Part shown: positions 39,430 through 39,968 of the stretch, piece after piece | Layout of the letters: each line of letters starts with the position of its first letter | Position numbering within the stretch: the stretch's first letter is position 1 | DNA from: an uncultured Pseudomonadota bacterium | GTDB lineage: Bacteria; Pseudomonadota; Gammaproteobacteria; Steroidobacterales; Steroidobacteraceae | Length of the DNA stretch: 39,968 nucleotides | Assembly: GCA_902826575.1 (NCBI GenBank) | Contig: CADEFJ010000014.1 | Span: forward strand, 1-39,968 | Direction: 5' to 3' | Notes under the pieces: generated by a model | What the model was told of the DNA's origin: nothing | The model's database searches: none | The model's input: only the letters and a program-made list of their open reading frames with translations | Position numbers and translations under genes: made by a program

Positions 39430-39968
39430 ATGCACGTCCTGTACGTCTCCGACGTATATTTTCCGCGCGTCAACGGCGTCTCGACGTCGATCCACACCTT
39501 CCGCACCGACCTTGCGGCGCTCGGTGTCACGACCACGCTCGTCGCCCCGGACTACCCGGCCGCCAGGCCGACCGACGACGATGCGAACGTCCTGCGCGTG
39601 CGCTCGGGCGCGGTGCCTCGCGACCCGGAGGACCGGCGCATGCATCGCGGCGCGCTGCGGGCGACCCTCGCATCACCGGCCCTTCGCGACGTCGATCTGG
39701 TGCACATCCAGACGCCGTTCGTCGCGCACTATGCCGGGGCAAGCGCCGCGCGCCGGCTGGGTGTGCCGGTGATCGCCACCTATCACACTTTCTTCGAGGA
39801 ATACCTGCATCACTACGTGCCGGTCCTGCCGCGTGCCTGGGGTCGGGCCCTCGCGCGCCGCTTCACGCGCTCGCAATGCGCGGCGGTGGACAGCCTGATC
39901 GCGCCCTCGGATCCGATGCGCGCTTCCGGGAGCGCCACGGCATCGGGGCGGGCAGGCCGGTGCTGCTG
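39430..39968 (+). CDS. GT4-family glycosyltransferase, partial and apparently frameshifted near the window edge
   Basis: The N-terminal half of a GT-B glycosyltransferase of family 4: MHVLYVSDVYFPRVNGVSTS, LVHIQTPFVAHYAG, VIATYHTFFEEYLHHYVP, and IAPSDPM before the second domain. Relatives transfer hexoses to diacylglycerol or phosphatidylinositol-type lipids, which fits the preceding PAP2 gene. No stop appears before the window end. From about 39919 the starting frame becomes unlike the family, while the frame one base earlier reads RFRERHGIGAGRPVLL, the expected continuation, so a one-base deletion or sequencing error is likely. The N-terminal assignment is firm; the acceptor is unknown. Confidence 0.85.
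   Translation, partial: MHVLYVSDVYFPRVNGVSTSIHTFRTDLAALGVTTTLVAPDYPAARPTDDDANVLRVRSGAVPRDPEDRRMHRGALRATLASPALRDVDLVHIQTPFVAHYAGASAARRLGVPVIATYHTFFEEYLHHYVPVLPRAWGRALARRFTRSQCAAVDSLIAPSDPMRASGSATASGRAGRCC

Noticed and set aside
1-39968. tRNA, rRNA, prophage, insertion sequences and replication origin
   Set aside because: No cloverleaf, rRNA-like segment, transposase, integrase or DnaA-box cluster was recognised on either strand by eye; a covariance-model scan was not possible.

Overview
The window reads as a dense, very GC-rich chromosome segment of a Gammaproteobacterium. The marker genes point there: FabA/FabB, the UbiU/UbiV/UbiT oxygen-independent ubiquinone pathway, an FNR-type iron-sulfur regulator, TamA/TamB, YdbH/YdbL, LptM and YadG/YadH. 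The arginine genes are of the Xanthomonas/Bacteroides type (N-acylornithine transcarbamylase, matching ArgG), which fits a lineage near Xanthomonadales, Nevskiales or Steroidobacterales; the exact taxon cannot be read from the sequence. No rRNA, tRNA, CRISPR, prophage or insertion sequence was seen, and no gap exceeds about 130 bp.

Layout. 1-1595 (+): a 5'-damaged DGC-domain protein and moeA (molybdenum cofactor). 1501-7291 (-): ubiD-fabA-fabB-nadA-nadB, tightly overlapped. 7414-7944 (+): ubiT. 7847-9786 (-): ubiU-ubiV. 9831-10514 (-): fnr. 10571-13320 (-): CueR-like regulator and copper ATPase copA, with a small membrane protein divergent at 13394. 13723-22948 (-): argR-argG-(unrecognised P-loop protein)-argC-argD-argF'-argB-argH-thioesterase, then a DUF4870-like protein and lptM. 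23089-30921 (-): nudC, DUF4126, NRDE, tamA, tamB. 30964-32341: a divergent pair, FlhC-like (-) and FlhD-like (+). 32414-34125 (+): ABC exporter yadGH. 34133-38783 (-): SLC13 permease, YdbL, YdbH. 38891-end (+): PAP2 phosphatase and a GT4 glycosyltransferase cut by the window edge.

How it works together. Between 5.8 and 10.6 kb there are five FNR-box palindromes (TTGA-N6-TCAA); I found none elsewhere in the window. They sit before fabA, between ubiD and ubiT, before ubiU, and two before fnr. This suggests one anaerobic regulon covering ubiquinone synthesis, unsaturated fatty acids and NAD synthesis. At fabA and ubiU the box centre lies exactly 41.5 bp from the ATG, so class II activation would start transcription on the start codon (leaderless mRNA).

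The most novel unit is the arginine operon. It has no recognisable N-acylglutamate synthase or deacylase, yet carries a 359-residue P-loop protein stitched by overlaps between argG and argC. Its transcarbamylase has Ala where N-acetylornithine enzymes have Glu92, a change known to give N-succinylornithine specificity. Other unusual items are an FlhC/FlhD-like pair with no flagellar genes nearby, heptamer-periodic intergenic repeats, and a perfect 32-bp-stem hairpin at 14.35 kb.
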